Assembly: GCF_042659445.1 (NCBI RefSeq)
Contig: NZ_JBHSSR010000013.1
Direction: 5' to 3' (one strand)
DNA from: Macrococcoides epidermidis
GTDB lineage: Bacteria; Bacillota; Bacilli; Staphylococcales; Staphylococcaceae
Length of the DNA: 64,000 nt
Made by a program: the position numbers and the translations under genes. How positions within the stretch are numbered: the stretch's first letter is position 1; each line of letters opens with the position of its first letter. Positions 16,900-25,796 of this stretch are shown here, piece by piece. Below the pieces are notes generated by a model. The model searched no databases. It was not told the DNA's origin and saw only the letters and a program-made list of their open reading frames with translations.

Positions 16900-18298
16900 C
16901 ATCACCCCTCCTCACTTCAGAAAGTATTCCATCCTGAATGCGTAACACGGTAGAAGGGTATCGCTTTATGATTTCGTCATCATGCGTCACCATAATTATC
17001 GTCTGACCAGATTGCACACGCGCTTTAAATAATTCAATAAGTTCGAACGTATTATGACTATCCAGCCCAAATGTTGGTTCATCTAGTAACACAATATCAG
17101 CTTTTGTACTCAATGCAGTCGCAACACTTAATCTTCTCTTTTGTCCCATCGAAAGTTCAAAAGGATGACGATCTTTTAGATGGTACAGATTTAATTGCTT
17201 TAATAAATTTGATGTACGTTCCACAGCTCGGCTTTTATCTAAAAATTGAAAATTAAAGAATATTTCATCATATACACTACCTTGGATAAATTGCAGCTCA
17301 GGATTTTGATAGACGAGGTACATATTACGCGCTGCATCTTTTACTTTCTTCAAAGTTTTATCATCGTATTGCATCAAACCTTTATACGGGATAAGCTGCA
17401 TCAAAGATTCTAATAACGTTGTTTTTCCTGTTCCGTTCTTTCCAGTAATCGTAATCCATTCATGACTACTAATAACAAGTTTATCAATATGATATAACGT
17501 CTTTTCTTTACGTTTTACTGCCACATCTTTTAACACGAGTTCAAAGTCATTAGAAATATGATCATAATGCAATGGTTCTGGTGCACACTTATATGCATTA
17601 GGGTGCCATACACCATACTGGTTCAATAAATCTTCATGTTGCTCAAGAATAAATTGTGGTGTGCCTTGTGTAACCAACTTACCATCAGCATCCATCAGAA
17701 TAATACGATCAACATATTGCCATATATGCTCAACTTTATGTTCTACGATAAGTACTGTCTTATCCTGCCATAAATCAATCATCAATTCCCATAAATACTT
17801 TGTTGCATCGCTATCGAGCATCGCTGTAGGTTCATCTAAAAACCACGTATCAGCATTCTGCAGCAATGACCCTGCAATTGCGAGTTTCTGTTTCATACCG
17901 CCACTGAGTTGATTGATTGGTTGTGAGGGTTCAACATCCAGTCCTACTTTAATCAAAACATCATTAATCAAGTGATTCATTTGCGATTTATCAACATTTT
18001 GATTTTCCAGAATAAAAGCCAGTTCTTCATAGACTTTCGGCATACAAAATTGACTGTCTGGATCCTGAAATATAACACTAGCATTCATGTCGCGTTCTAA
18101 TACATCATATTTCATCGGTAAATCTATCAACTCAGGGACAATGCCACTTAGTACGTTCAACAATGTGCTCTTTCCAGAACCTGAAGGTCCGAGCAATAAT
18201 ACTTTTTCTTTCTCTGCTATCGTAATATCGATACCGTCAAATATCTTTTCTTTTTCACCGGGATATTTCAATCTTAAATTTCTAACAGATAACATCAT
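16883..18298 (-). CDS. ykoD: ECF transporter fused A components (two ATPase domains)
   Basis: The 471-residue protein holds two ABC ATPase domains. The first has Walker A GPSGSGKST (about 37-45), signature LSGGMKQK and Walker B TWFLDEPTAM. The second has Walker A GKNGTGKTT, signature LSMGQKRR and Walker B IVLLDEPTFGLD. It energises the ECF transporter formed with YkoE and YkoC. Its ATG follows the ykoE stop codon directly, so translation is coupled. Confidence 0.92.
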   Translation of the reverse strand: MMLSVRNLRLKYPGEKEKIFDGIDITIAEKEKVLLLGPSGSGKSTLLNVLSGIVPELIDLPMKYDVLERDMNASVIFQDPDSQFCMPKVYEELAFILENQNVDKSQMNHLINDVLIKVGLDVEPSQPINQLSGGMKQKLAIAGSLLQNADTWFLDEPTAMLDSDATKYLWELMIDLWQDKTVLIVEHKVEHIWQYVDRIILMDADGKLVTQGTPQFILEQHEDLLNQYGVWHPNAYKCAPEPLHYDHISNDFELVLKDVAVKRKEKTLYHIDKLVISSHEWITITGKNGTGKTTLLESLMQLIPYKGLMQYDDKTLKKVKDAARNMYLVYQNPELQFIQGSVYDEIFFNFQFLDKSRAVERTSNLLKQLNLYHLKDRHPFELSMGQKRRLSVATALSTKADIVLLDEPTFGLDSHNTFELIELFKARVQSGQTIIMVTHDDEIIKRYPSTVLRIQDGILSEVRRGDDVRTV

Positions 18299-18883
18299 CT
18301 ATAAACTATCGTAATCTGATTGAGTTGACGTTCTGAATAGCTTCGTTACACCAGTCTGATCCAATGCTTTAACAATTAAATATGACAACACCCCGGTTAC
18401 TAATGCACCACTAATCAAACGCATTATAATATAAAGCAGCACGTTCCATCCTGCTACTTCAGACATATATCCATAGAAATACTCAACTGGCAGACTTATA
18501 ATTGCAGCTGCAACACCCGCTAATATACACACCATCATGCTACGTGATTGATATTTGAATAACATAAATACAAATTCACATGCCAAACCTTGTAAAAATG
18601 CAAAAACAAACGTTGGTATATCAAATTTCCCCATTACAATTGTCTCTCCTGCACCTGCTGCAAACTCAGCCAGTAATGCAATTCCTGCTTTCGGAACAAT
18701 TAAATACGCCACAACTGCAGCCATAAACCAAACACCATATATCAACTGTTCAAAATGTAGCCCCAGTGGTTTCATTGCCTCATAAGGTAACCAGACAAAA
18801 TTGTACGCTACCGCAAATAATACTGCTACTAATACTGTCACTAAAATATCTGACAACTTCAAACCTTGACTATTTCTGTTCAT
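18299..18883 (-). CDS. ykoE: ECF transporter S component for HMP/thiamine precursor
   Basis: The 194-residue membrane protein has about six helices and the YkoE traits YNFVWLPYEA, EFAAGAGETIVMGKFD and GLACEFVF. YkoE is the substrate-binding part of an ECF importer for hydroxymethylpyrimidine or thiamine. The start MNRNSQ at 18883 lies 6 bases after GGAGGA; the frame is open to 18910 but that would place the start inside the terminator hairpin. Control by the TPP riboswitch upstream supports the thiamine link. Confidence 0.9.
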   Translation of the reverse strand: MNRNSQGLKLSDILVTVLVAVLFAVAYNFVWLPYEAMKPLGLHFEQLIYGVWFMAAVVAYLIVPKAGIALLAEFAAGAGETIVMGKFDIPTFVFAFLQGLACEFVFMLFKYQSRSMMVCILAGVAAAIISLPVEYFYGYMSEVAGWNVLLYIIMRLISGALVTGVLSYLIVKALDQTGVTKLFRTSTQSDYDSL

Positions 18884-18897
18884 TTTCATTCCTCCAT

Positions 18898-18964
18898 AAA
18901 AAATACGCATCCTTCTATAGAGAAGACTGCGTACGGAAAAATAGCCACACTTATACTGTGACTA
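18898..18964 (-). terminator. Tandem riboswitch terminators before ykoE
   Basis: Two hairpins follow the TPP aptamer on the minus strand: TAGTCACA / TGTGGCTA then T5 (18964-18937), and TACGCA..TCTTCT / AGAAGG..TGCGTA then T6 (18933-18898). The second ends four bases before the ykoE ribosome site. Either could act as the expression platform. Confidence 0.7.
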
Positions 18965-18968
18965 TACA

Positions 18969-19055
18969 CTTCCCTACGCTAGTATCATCTAGATCAGGTT
19001 CAAAGGGTCTAAGGCTACAGCCTTATCTCAGTTTTTAATAAAACACCCCTAGTGC
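18969..19055 (-). promoter_or_regulatory. TPP (THI-box) riboswitch
   Basis: On the minus strand the conserved TPP aptamer pieces appear in order: CTAGGGGTG, CTGAGAT, ACCCTTTGAACCTGATCTAG and AGCGTAGGGAAG. Bound thiamine pyrophosphate should favour the downstream terminators and switch off ykoEDC. Confidence 0.95.
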
Positions 19056-19077
19056 GCTTATTTGATTTGTTATTTTT

Positions 19078-19106
19078 ACAGTACTCGCGAAACTAAATTT
19101 TGTCAA
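19078..19106 (-). promoter_or_regulatory. Promoter of the TPP riboswitch-ykoEDC unit
   Basis: TTGACA (19106-19101), 17-base spacer, TACTGT (19083-19078) on the minus strand, about 25 bases upstream of the aptamer. Confidence 0.6.
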
Positions 19107-19211
19107 CTCGAAATTTTATTTCATCAACATATTACTATACAAATATTGATTGCATAAACATTCATTTAAGCTCATAATGTGATTAACAAATTGACTAAAG
19201 GAGCTCGCTTT

Positions 19212-19733
19212 ATGAATAAAATTGTAATACGCAAAGTTACAGAAAACGATCTCAATACTCTAATCAATATAAGCAAAAAAACATTCGATGATACTTTCAG
19301 ACCGGATAATAAGGATGAAGTTATCGATCATTACTTAAAGACATCTTTCACTAAAGAAAAGATGATGGCTCAGCTTAATGATCCACATTCAGAATTTTAT
19401 TTTGCTTTAATCGAAGAACAAGTTGCCGGTTACTTAAAAATTAATACTGATGATGCTCAAACAGAAAACATAACGGATAATTCACTCGAAATTGAGCGAA
19501 TTTATGTCGACAAAACTTTTCAAAAACAAGGTATTGGTAAACATTTATATGAAAAGGCAGTATCACGTGCACAAGATCAGAACATCAAAAAAATATGGCT
19601 TGGTGTTTGGGAACATAACCATAATGCATTAGATTTTTATAAAAAAATCGGCTTTAAACATATCGATTCTCATGTCTTTCAAATGGGCGATGAAGCACAG
19701 ACCGACTATATAATGATGCTTGATTTAGTATAA
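19212..19733 (+). CDS. GNAT family N-acetyltransferase
   Basis: The 173-residue protein has the acetyl-CoA-binding motif A, IERIYVDKTFQKQGIGKHLYEKAV (in pieces QKQGIGKHLYE), and the motif B GVWEHNHNALDFYKKIGF. Both are typical of RimI-like GNATs. The substrate is unknown. The frame is open from 19179, but AAAGGAG lies 9 bases before the ATG at 19212, which begins MNKIVIRKV. It stands alone, divergent from the thiamine locus. Confidence 0.85.
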   Translation: MNKIVIRKVTENDLNTLINISKKTFDDTFRPDNKDEVIDHYLKTSFTKEKMMAQLNDPHSEFYFALIEEQVAGYLKINTDDAQTENITDNSLEIERIYVDKTFQKQGIGKHLYEKAVSRAQDQNIKKIWLGVWEHNHNALDFYKKIGFKHIDSHVFQMGDEAQTDYIMMLDLV

Positions 19734-19848
19734 TGTTCACCTTTTCACAAATTAACTATATACACGTTACTCAGTAACAGATATAATAATATTGTATTTA
19801 TCACATTCATGTTTATTCATAAAATCTTGTTCAACAGGAGGCTCTACA

Positions 19849-20688
19849 ATGGCTATTGAAATTCCAGCTAAAACTATCGAAGATACTTATGCTTCGAAAG
19901 GTAACATTGAAAACGTATTAAACCAAGTATCAATGAAAGAAGTGATGGCAGATAAGACACCTGGGCGCTATATGTTAAAAGCGATTATGTCAGGGTTTTT
20001 ACTAGCTATTATGGCAGTGCTTCAACTTGCAGCTAAGACACAATTTGCTTCAACTGAAAATGCAGGGCTTATCAATTTAGTAGGGGCAATTGCATTCAGT
20101 ATCGCACTCGTAATGATCGTACTTACTAATTCTGAATTATTAACAAGTAACTTTATGTTCTTTACAGTGGGTTATTATTTCAAAACAATCACAATGGGTA
20201 AAATAATAAAAATATTTACGTTATGTTTCCTGGGAAATATTATTGGTGGATTTATCTTATTTGGAATGATGACAGGCACTAAAGTTATGACACCTGAAAT
20301 GGTAGCAGCATTAACGAAAACAGTAGATGCAAAAACAATTGAATCAAGTTGGCATGCAATTCTAATTAAAGGGATATTCGCTAACTTCTTTATCAATATC
20401 GGTATTTATATTTCATTACAATGTAAGGAAGTATTAGCTAAAGTATTCTTTATCGGTGTCGGAGTAGTTATCTTTGTATTTATGGCTTACGAACACGTTG
20501 TTTACAATGCAGGATTGTTTGCCGGAATGATGTTCTACAATATCGATGCATTATCTTGGATTGACGTTCTGAAAAATTTATTTTATGCATATATCGGTAA
20601 CTACATCGGTGGTGGTTTATTTATCGGATTAGTTTATGCATACTTAAACGGTAGAAGAGACGATGTCATTCTGAACAAAACTTTGTAA
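19849..20688 (+). CDS. Formate/nitrite transporter family channel
   Basis: The 279-residue membrane protein has six helices. It begins MAIEIPAKTIEDTYASKG and carries the FNT features ASGF-like helix start (KAIMSGFLLAI), LTNSELLTSNFMFF and AYEHVVYNAG, with the conserved central His. FNT channels move formate, nitrite or hydrosulfide as pentamers. GGAGG lies 8 bases before the ATG at 19849. No formate or nitrite enzymes lie nearby, so the substrate is open. Confidence 0.85.
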   Translation: MAIEIPAKTIEDTYASKGNIENVLNQVSMKEVMADKTPGRYMLKAIMSGFLLAIMAVLQLAAKTQFASTENAGLINLVGAIAFSIALVMIVLTNSELLTSNFMFFTVGYYFKTITMGKIIKIFTLCFLGNIIGGFILFGMMTGTKVMTPEMVAALTKTVDAKTIESSWHAILIKGIFANFFINIGIYISLQCKEVLAKVFFIGVGVVIFVFMAYEHVVYNAGLFAGMMFYNIDALSWIDVLKNLFYAYIGNYIGGGLFIGLVYAYLNGRRDDVILNKTL

Positions 20689-20716
20689 AATAATATTTAC
20701 CAATTTGAAAAGAAAT

Positions 20717-20765
20717 AAAAACTGTGCATGATGCTGATAGATATTAGGATCATGCACAGTTTTTA
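20717..20765 (+). terminator. Terminator after the FNT gene
   Basis: A 12-bp stem (ACTGTGCATGAT / ATCATGCACAGT) flanked by A5 and T5 lies 30 bases after the FNT stop. The symmetry means it could also serve mntR, which ends at 20805 on the other strand. Confidence 0.85.
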
Positions 20766-20804
20766 TTTACAAGTAAATTCATATTGATAGATTGTTTTTA
20801 TATT

Positions 20805-21458
20805 TTAAAAGTTATTATTTACCTTGTAATATAACTTTTTAGCATTATCCAAACTTAACCCAGTTCTCACATTCCCTTTAGTAAGATAGACAATATGATT
20901 GGCTTCATCAATCGATTCAATCAACAATTCGTCACCAATCTTAATATTTTGTTCGTATAAATAAGTGAGTAATGGTACCTCATCTTGCACCTTTTGCAGA
21001 ATAAATGAATTCCCTATTTGTAATTTTGTTATTTCCTGGACCTCTTCTTCAATAATTTCTCCTCTAGGAATGATAGCTCCATGAGGACAATATGTTGGAT
21101 AATCGAGCATTTTATCTAAACGCTCAATAAATAGATCTGACACTTTATGCTCAAGTATTTCTGCCTCCTGATGTACTTCATCCCAACGGTATCCTAAAGA
21201 TTTTATCAAGAAACATTCTATCAAACGATGTCTTCTCACAATTCTAATAACTTCTTTTTTACCTTTTTCTGTTAGCATTGCTCCTTTATAAGGTTTGATA
21301 ATAATATAACTTTCTTTTTCTAATCGATTAAACATTTCGGTTACAGACGGGGGTTTAATACCCAAATGTGTAGATATTTGTTTATTCGATACATAATCTT
21401 TTAAACCATTATATTGGTATATACACTTTAAATAATCTTCTTTTTCATCTGATAACAT
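20805..21458 (-). CDS. mntR: DtxR-family manganese-responsive repressor
   Basis: The 217-residue protein has an N-terminal winged helix (about 1-65, with ISTHLGIKPPSVTEMFNRLE), a dimerisation and metal-binding region (HRLIECFLIKSLGYRWDEVHQEAEILEHKVS, in pieces; CPHGAIIP) and a C-terminal SH3-like domain (about 150-215). It has the size and layout of staphylococcal MntR/SirR. It is divergent from mntABC, with a perfect palindromic operator between them. GGAGGAGAATGT precedes the ATG. It should repress mntABC when Mn2+ is plentiful. Confidence 0.9.
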   Translation of the reverse strand: MLSDEKEDYLKCIYQYNGLKDYVSNKQISTHLGIKPPSVTEMFNRLEKESYIIIKPYKGAMLTEKGKKEVIRIVRRHRLIECFLIKSLGYRWDEVHQEAEILEHKVSDLFIERLDKMLDYPTYCPHGAIIPRGEIIEEEVQEITKLQIGNSFILQKVQDEVPLLTYLYEQNIKIGDELLIESIDEANHIVYLTKGNVRTGLSLDNAKKLYYKVNNNF

Positions 21459-21501
21459 ACATTCTCCTCCAAAATTTTCATATTTTATTCATAAAGTAAA
21501 C

Positions 21502-21530
21502 TTGACCTTTACAGCTTTTCGGATTATATT
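21502..21530 (+). promoter_or_regulatory. mntABC promoter
   Basis: TTGACC (21502-21507), 17-base spacer, TATATT (21525-21530). The MntR-type operator begins 8 bases after the -10 box. Confidence 0.75.
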
Positions 21531-21538
21531 AAAAATAG

Positions 21539-21554
21539 TTTAGGTATACCTAAA
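21539..21554. promoter_or_regulatory. MntR operator
   Basis: A perfect 16-bp palindrome, TTTAGGTATACCTAAA, covers the expected start of mntABC transcription. It matches the operator type of DtxR/MntR/SirR repressors in staphylococci. Confidence 0.85.
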
Positions 21555-21587
21555 AGTATTTTTAATAACTTTGAAAAGGTGATTATT

Positions 21588-22313
21588 ATGATTGAAATTA
21601 AAAATTTACATTTTGCATTAAACGGGCGAACAATTCTTCAACACATCAATTATACACAACAATTAACTGGAAAGCTTATCGGAGTTTTAGGTCCAAATGG
21701 TGCAGGTAAATCAACACTTTTTAAAAGCATTTTAGGATTTATTCATTCAAATGGGACTGTTCATTTGGATAATCATTTGCTGAAACATCAATTGACACGC
21801 TGCGCTTACATACCTCAGAAGTCAGCTTTAGATATTGATTTTCCCATAACTGTAATCGATGTAATTCGTTCAGGTGCATATACTAAAGGACATCTTACTG
21901 ATAGTCAATCTAGCGCTCGCAATAATCTAAAACGATTGATGACGTTAATGGAACTTCAATCTATAAAGCATAAGCTCATAAGTGAATTGAGTGGAGGACA
22001 GTTACAGCGCGTGCTTATCGCCAGAAGTTTAATGCAGGAAAAAGATATTTATTTTTTAGATGAACCGTTTGTTGGTATTGATTTCAACAGTTATGAAATA
22101 ATCAAAAACCGCTTATTTGATTTACGTAAAAATAACAAACTAATTTTTATTATTCATCATGATTTAAACACGGCTGCAAATTTATTTGATGAATGTATTT
22201 TATTAAACAAAGAAATTATTGCATCTGGCTTTACCTCAGAAGTTTTAACTGATGACAACATAAGAAAAACATTCCTTGTTCAAGGAGGTGAAAATGATGC
22301 ATTTTGTCAATGA
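21588..22313 (+). CDS. mntA: Manganese ABC transporter ATP-binding protein
   Basis: The 241-residue ABC ATPase has Walker A GPNGAGKST, Q-loop YIPQKS, signature LSGGQLQR and Walker B IYFLDEPFVGID, the last two in the form typical of metal (Mn/Zn) importers. AAAAGGTGATT precedes the ATG at 21588; an in-frame GTG at 21579 lies inside the ribosome site and is less likely. It overlaps mntB by 20 bases. It drives the MntABC importer. Confidence 0.92.
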   Translation: MIEIKNLHFALNGRTILQHINYTQQLTGKLIGVLGPNGAGKSTLFKSILGFIHSNGTVHLDNHLLKHQLTRCAYIPQKSALDIDFPITVIDVIRSGAYTKGHLTDSQSSARNNLKRLMTLMELQSIKHKLISELSGGQLQRVLIARSLMQEKDIYFLDEPFVGIDFNSYEIIKNRLFDLRKNNKLIFIIHHDLNTAANLFDECILLNKEIIASGFTSEVLTDDNIRKTFLVQGGENDAFCQ

Positions 22314-23130
22314 TTTAATGAATTATCCTTTCCTTTCAAGAGCAATGATTACCGCAGGAGTAGTTGGTATTGTGGCAGGCATCGTTGGTTGCCTTATCAT
22401 TTTAAGAGGACTGAGTTTAATGGGTGATGCAATGAGTCACGCCGTATTACCCGGTGTCGCTTTGAGCTTTCTATTAAACATTCCTATGTTTATCGGTGCC
22501 CTATTCACAGGATTATTAACAAGTGTACTCATCGGTGCCCTTACAGATCATTCGAAGACGAAAAAAGATGCCGCAATTGGTATTGCATTTACACTTTTCT
22601 TTTCTGTCGGAGTCGTCATGATTAGTTTGATGGAAACAACCACAAATCTTTACCACATTCTATTTGGTGATGTACTTACTGTGACGAGAGAAGCAATGTA
22701 TACAACACTATCCATATGTATATTAGTACTTATCATCGTCATCGTATTTTACCAACAACTTAAATTGACAACATTCGACCCTATTTTTAGTAAAATGAAT
22801 GGCATTAATCCAAAATTCTGGCACTATACTGTCATGATGTTACTCGCACTTATTACTGTTGTTAGCTTACAGACAATAGGGATTATTTTAGTAGTGGCTA
22901 TGTTAATCACTCCTGCTTCAAGTGCTTATTTAATTTCCAAAAGCTTACACCAAATGATGATTTTATCTGCAATATTCGGTTTAATCAGTGCAGTCATAGG
23001 TATTTATATCAGCTATATGATGAACGTACCGAGTGGTGCTTGTATAGTTATTATCGCAACTATTATTTATATGTTTACTTTCATTTTAAGTAAGACTAAT
23101 TTTTTATATAAGAAAGGAAGATTACTATGA
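22294..23130 (+). CDS. mntB: Manganese ABC transporter permease
   Basis: The 278-residue membrane protein has eight or nine helices and the ABC-3 permease motifs GCLIILRGLSLMGDAMSHAVLPG (in pieces LMGDAMSHAVLPG) and GIILVVAMLITPASSAYLIS. Both are characteristic of Mn/Zn permeases such as MntB/ZnuB. AAGGAGGTG lies 5 bases before the ATG at 22294. It overlaps mntC by 4 bases. Confidence 0.92.
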   Translation: MMHFVNDLMNYPFLSRAMITAGVVGIVAGIVGCLIILRGLSLMGDAMSHAVLPGVALSFLLNIPMFIGALFTGLLTSVLIGALTDHSKTKKDAAIGIAFTLFFSVGVVMISLMETTTNLYHILFGDVLTVTREAMYTTLSICILVLIIVIVFYQQLKLTTFDPIFSKMNGINPKFWHYTVMMLLALITVVSLQTIGIILVVAMLITPASSAYLISKSLHQMMILSAIFGLISAVIGIYISYMMNVPSGACIVIIATIIYMFTFILSKTNFLYKKGRLL

Positions 23131-24050
23131 GGAAACGTCTATTATTATATCTATGTATGCTTATTTTACTTCCTACTTTATTATTAAACGGTTGTTCATC
23201 AGAACCTCCCGAACAAAAGTTAAAAATCGTCACAACAAATTCCATCCTCTACGATATGACAAAAGAAATTACAGGAAATAATGCTAACGTGATAAACATA
23301 GTCCCTATCGGTCAGGATCCCCATGAATATGAAGTTAAACCACAAGATATTAAAGCCATCACAGATGCAGATATTGTATTTTATAATGGACTGAACCTTG
23401 AAACATCTAGTGGTTGGTTTCAGAAAGCATTGAAGCAAGGGAATAAAGACATTAATGATAGACAAGTTGTTGCTGTTAGTGAAGGTGTTAAGAAAATATA
23501 TTTAAACAATCATAAAGACACACATGCTGTAGATCCTCATGCATGGTTAAGCATAGAGAATGGTATTACTTATAGTAAAAATATTGCAAACACACTCGTC
23601 CTCTTTGATAAAGATTACAAATCGGATTATGACAAAAATGTAGCGCAATACATTGGACAGTTGAAACAACTGAGTAACAAATACAAAGACAAGTTCAAAG
23701 ACATCCCTAAGGTACAACGACAGTTAGTTACAAGTGAAGGCGCTTTTAAATATTTCAGTAGAGATTATGATATCCATCATGCATATATATGGGAAATTAA
23801 TACTGAAAAGCAAGGTACTCCTGAACAAATGACAAAAGCCATCAACTACGTACGACACAATAATGTAAAATCCTTATACGTTGAGACAAGCGTAGATAAA
23901 CGTAGTATGCAAACATTAAGTGAAATGACAAAAAAACCAATTGCGGGAGAAGTCTATACCGATTCAATCGGCAGCAAAAATAGTGATGGTGATAGTTACT
24001 ACAAAATGATGGAACACAATATTAAAGTAATCCATGACGGTATGAAATAG
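23127..24050 (+). CDS. mntC: Manganese-binding lipoprotein of MntABC
   Basis: The 307-residue protein has a lipoprotein signal ending LLLNGC (Cys23) and the cluster A-I metal-binding fold. Likely ligands are visible: His in IGQDPHEYEVKP, His in DPHAWLS, Glu in VTSEGAFKYF and Asp in EVYTDSIG. These match the His-His-Glu-Asp set of staphylococcal MntC. It captures Mn2+ outside the membrane and delivers it to MntB. Confidence 0.92.
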   Translation: MRKRLLLYLCMLILLPTLLLNGCSSEPPEQKLKIVTTNSILYDMTKEITGNNANVINIVPIGQDPHEYEVKPQDIKAITDADIVFYNGLNLETSSGWFQKALKQGNKDINDRQVVAVSEGVKKIYLNNHKDTHAVDPHAWLSIENGITYSKNIANTLVLFDKDYKSDYDKNVAQYIGQLKQLSNKYKDKFKDIPKVQRQLVTSEGAFKYFSRDYDIHHAYIWEINTEKQGTPEQMTKAINYVRHNNVKSLYVETSVDKRSMQTLSEMTKKPIAGEVYTDSIGSKNSDGDSYYKMMEHNIKVIHDGMK

Positions 24051-24077
24051 CAGGTTTATGTTAACCTGCTATTTTTT
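24049..24077 (+). terminator. Terminator after mntC
   Basis: The hairpin AGCAGGTT / AACCTGCT with a 6-base loop, then ATTTTTT. It overlaps the mntC stop and also the 3' end of the opposing GNAT remnant. Confidence 0.85.
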
Positions 24078-24532
24078 CACCATGCAGTAAGCTGGGTATC
24101 TTTCACCCTCTATTTGATTACCTTGTACAAATCCAAGTTTTAAATACATGTCGTGTGCAACGGTATTAGGGACATCCACAAGTAACGTTAAATATTTAAT
24201 ATGCGGAAAATCACTCATAATAAATTCCGGTAACGCAATTAATGCTTGTTTTGCATAACCTTGTCTTAAATGTCTGTTGTCATTCGCAAAAGATCTTATA
24301 TATATACTGTTATCTACTTCAAATTTGCTTTCAAATTCGCTATGTTCATGTAACACAAAAATACAACAGGTATTCCCTCTTCATTTAGTCCAAAAATTGG
24401 TGTGCGATTAGTATCCTCTTTTGCCACACTGATGTTTACTTCAGGACTTTTCACAAACTTTAGTTGTTCTTCAGTTAACTCAAATTGTTCTAGTAAATCT
24501 TCGTGGTAATGGGTAGATCGAATAAGTTTCAT
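24069..24532 (-). pseudogene. GNAT acetyltransferase split by a frameshift
   Basis: Two minus-strand frames together make one GNAT protein. The first begins at the ATG at 24532 (MKLIRSTHYHEDLLEQFEL) and reads to VVFLCYMN before leaving frame. The second supplies VLHEHSEFESKFEVDNS and motif A NRHLRQGYAKQALIALPEF with the C-terminal LKLGFVQ. The frames meet at a T5 tract near 24360; one extra T would join them. So this is either a recent pseudogene or a base-call error. The substrate is unknown. Confidence 0.8.
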
Positions 24533-24672
24533 TAATTCCTCTCTTCCTCTCTTCCTCTCTTAAGTCATCTTATTTCATAATGATTATTATTAAATTATAA
24601 CAAATAGATATAAATACTGTTTACTTCTATATCTGCTAGGGAATACATCAAAAAAGTATATGGAGGGTTTCT

Positions 24673-25533
24673 ATGGACATTAACCAATATAAAGTAATAC
24701 CTAATACTAAATTTGATTTCAATAATTATAAAACATCAGAAAATGAAAAACAAAATAACGATAAAATAAAAAATGATATCATGCCTGAACTAACAGAAAA
24801 ACTTGAAAAGCTTCATCTAAAACTACATGCTGCTGAAAAAAATGGTATCATCGTTGTGCTGCAGGCGCTAGATGCCGCCGGAAAAGATGAAGTTATCAGT
24901 TATATCTTCTCTAATCTAAGTGCACAGGGATTAAAGACTACTTCTTTCGGTAAGCCAAATAACACAGAACTTAAACACGACTATTTATGGCGTTATCATG
25001 AAGGTTTACCTGAGCGTGGGCAAATTGGAATTTTTAATCGTTCATACTATGAAGATGTACTTGCGCCAAGAATACATGATTCTGTTGAAGAACATGAAAC
25101 ACCAAATAACGAAGTGGATGAATCAATTTGGAAAACCCGATTCCGCCAAATCAATGATTATGAACGTTATTTAACCGAGAATGGCTTTGAAGTGATTAAA
25201 TTCTTCTTCAACATGTCAAAAGATGAGCAACGTGATCGTTTACTTGAGCGAATGACTAATAAAGATAAGAACTGGGAATTTTCATTCAATGACGTAAAAG
25301 AGCGTGAGTATTGGGATGACTACCAAAAAATATTCTCTGAAATGTTAGAAGCTACATCTACTGAACATAGTCCGTGGTTCATTTTACCTGCAGATGATGA
25401 ATGGCATACAAGACGTATCGTTACAGAAGTTATGATAGATACAATAAAGCGATTAAAACCTGAGTTTCCTGAAATTTCACAAGAAAATCAAGAGAAACTA
25501 GAGGAATATATCAATAAATTAAAAAATAACTAA
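24673..25533 (+). CDS. Polyphosphate kinase 2 family protein
   Basis: The 286-residue protein belongs to PPK2. It has a Walker A-like ALDAAGKDEVIS (about 65-76), then DYLWRYHEGLPERGQIGIFNRS (as WRYHEGLP and GIFNRSYYEDVL), with lid-region arginines and a C-terminal WFILPADDEWHTRRIV. The wording of these motifs is closest to the class that phosphorylates AMP and ADP from polyphosphate. The usual Gly-Gly or Asp-Gly after GK is Asp-Glu here. It is monocistronic, with GGAGG 9 bases upstream of the ATG. A role in polyphosphate-driven nucleotide recovery is inferred from the family. Confidence 0.85.
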   Translation: MDINQYKVIPNTKFDFNNYKTSENEKQNNDKIKNDIMPELTEKLEKLHLKLHAAEKNGIIVVLQALDAAGKDEVISYIFSNLSAQGLKTTSFGKPNNTELKHDYLWRYHEGLPERGQIGIFNRSYYEDVLAPRIHDSVEEHETPNNEVDESIWKTRFRQINDYERYLTENGFEVIKFFFNMSKDEQRDRLLERMTNKDKNWEFSFNDVKEREYWDDYQKIFSEMLEATSTEHSPWFILPADDEWHTRRIVTEVMIDTIKRLKPEFPEISQENQEKLEEYINKLKNN

Positions 25534-25555
25534 CAAATCATTTCAAAATAAATAT

Positions 25556-25584
25556 TTGACAATTCAGAATAATCGTTTTAGAAT
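25556..25584 (+). promoter_or_regulatory. Promoter of the SAM riboswitch-metY unit
   Basis: TTGACA (25556-25561), 17-base spacer, TAGAAT (25579-25584), about 28 bases before the S-box aptamer. Confidence 0.8.
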
Positions 25585-25611
25585 ATGTTTAATTCTTACA
25601 ACTAAATATTA

Positions 25612-25703
25612 CTTATCCAGAGTGGTGGAGGGACTGGCCCTATGAAACCCAGCAACCTATTCAATTAGGTGCTAATTCCAGCAGGTTTAACCTGAAAGAT
25701 GAG
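25612..25703 (+). promoter_or_regulatory. SAM-I (S-box) riboswitch
   Basis: The conserved S-box segments are present in order: CTTATCCAGAGTGGTGGAGGG, then ACTGGCCC..TGAAACCCAGCAACC, GGTGCTAATTCCAGCAGG and GAAAGATGAG. It should end transcription of metY-metA when S-adenosylmethionine is high. Confidence 0.96.
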
Positions 25704-25706
25704 CTT

Positions 25707-25741
25707 ATGAGTCTACTTCTTTGAGGTAGGCTCATTTTTTT
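25707..25741 (+). terminator. SAM riboswitch terminator
   Basis: ATGAGTCTAC / GTAGGCTCAT with an 8-base loop followed by T7. The 5' arm overlaps the sequence that follows the aptamer P1, as expected for an S-box expression platform. Confidence 0.88.
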
Positions 25742-25796
25742 GCTCCTCTTATTAAATTTAGTGTGGAATACAATTTTATGCCAGGAGGAATTCATT

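Noticed and set aside
21579..21587. GTG at 21579 as the mntA start
   Set aside because: It forms part of the ribosome site for the better ATG at 21588.
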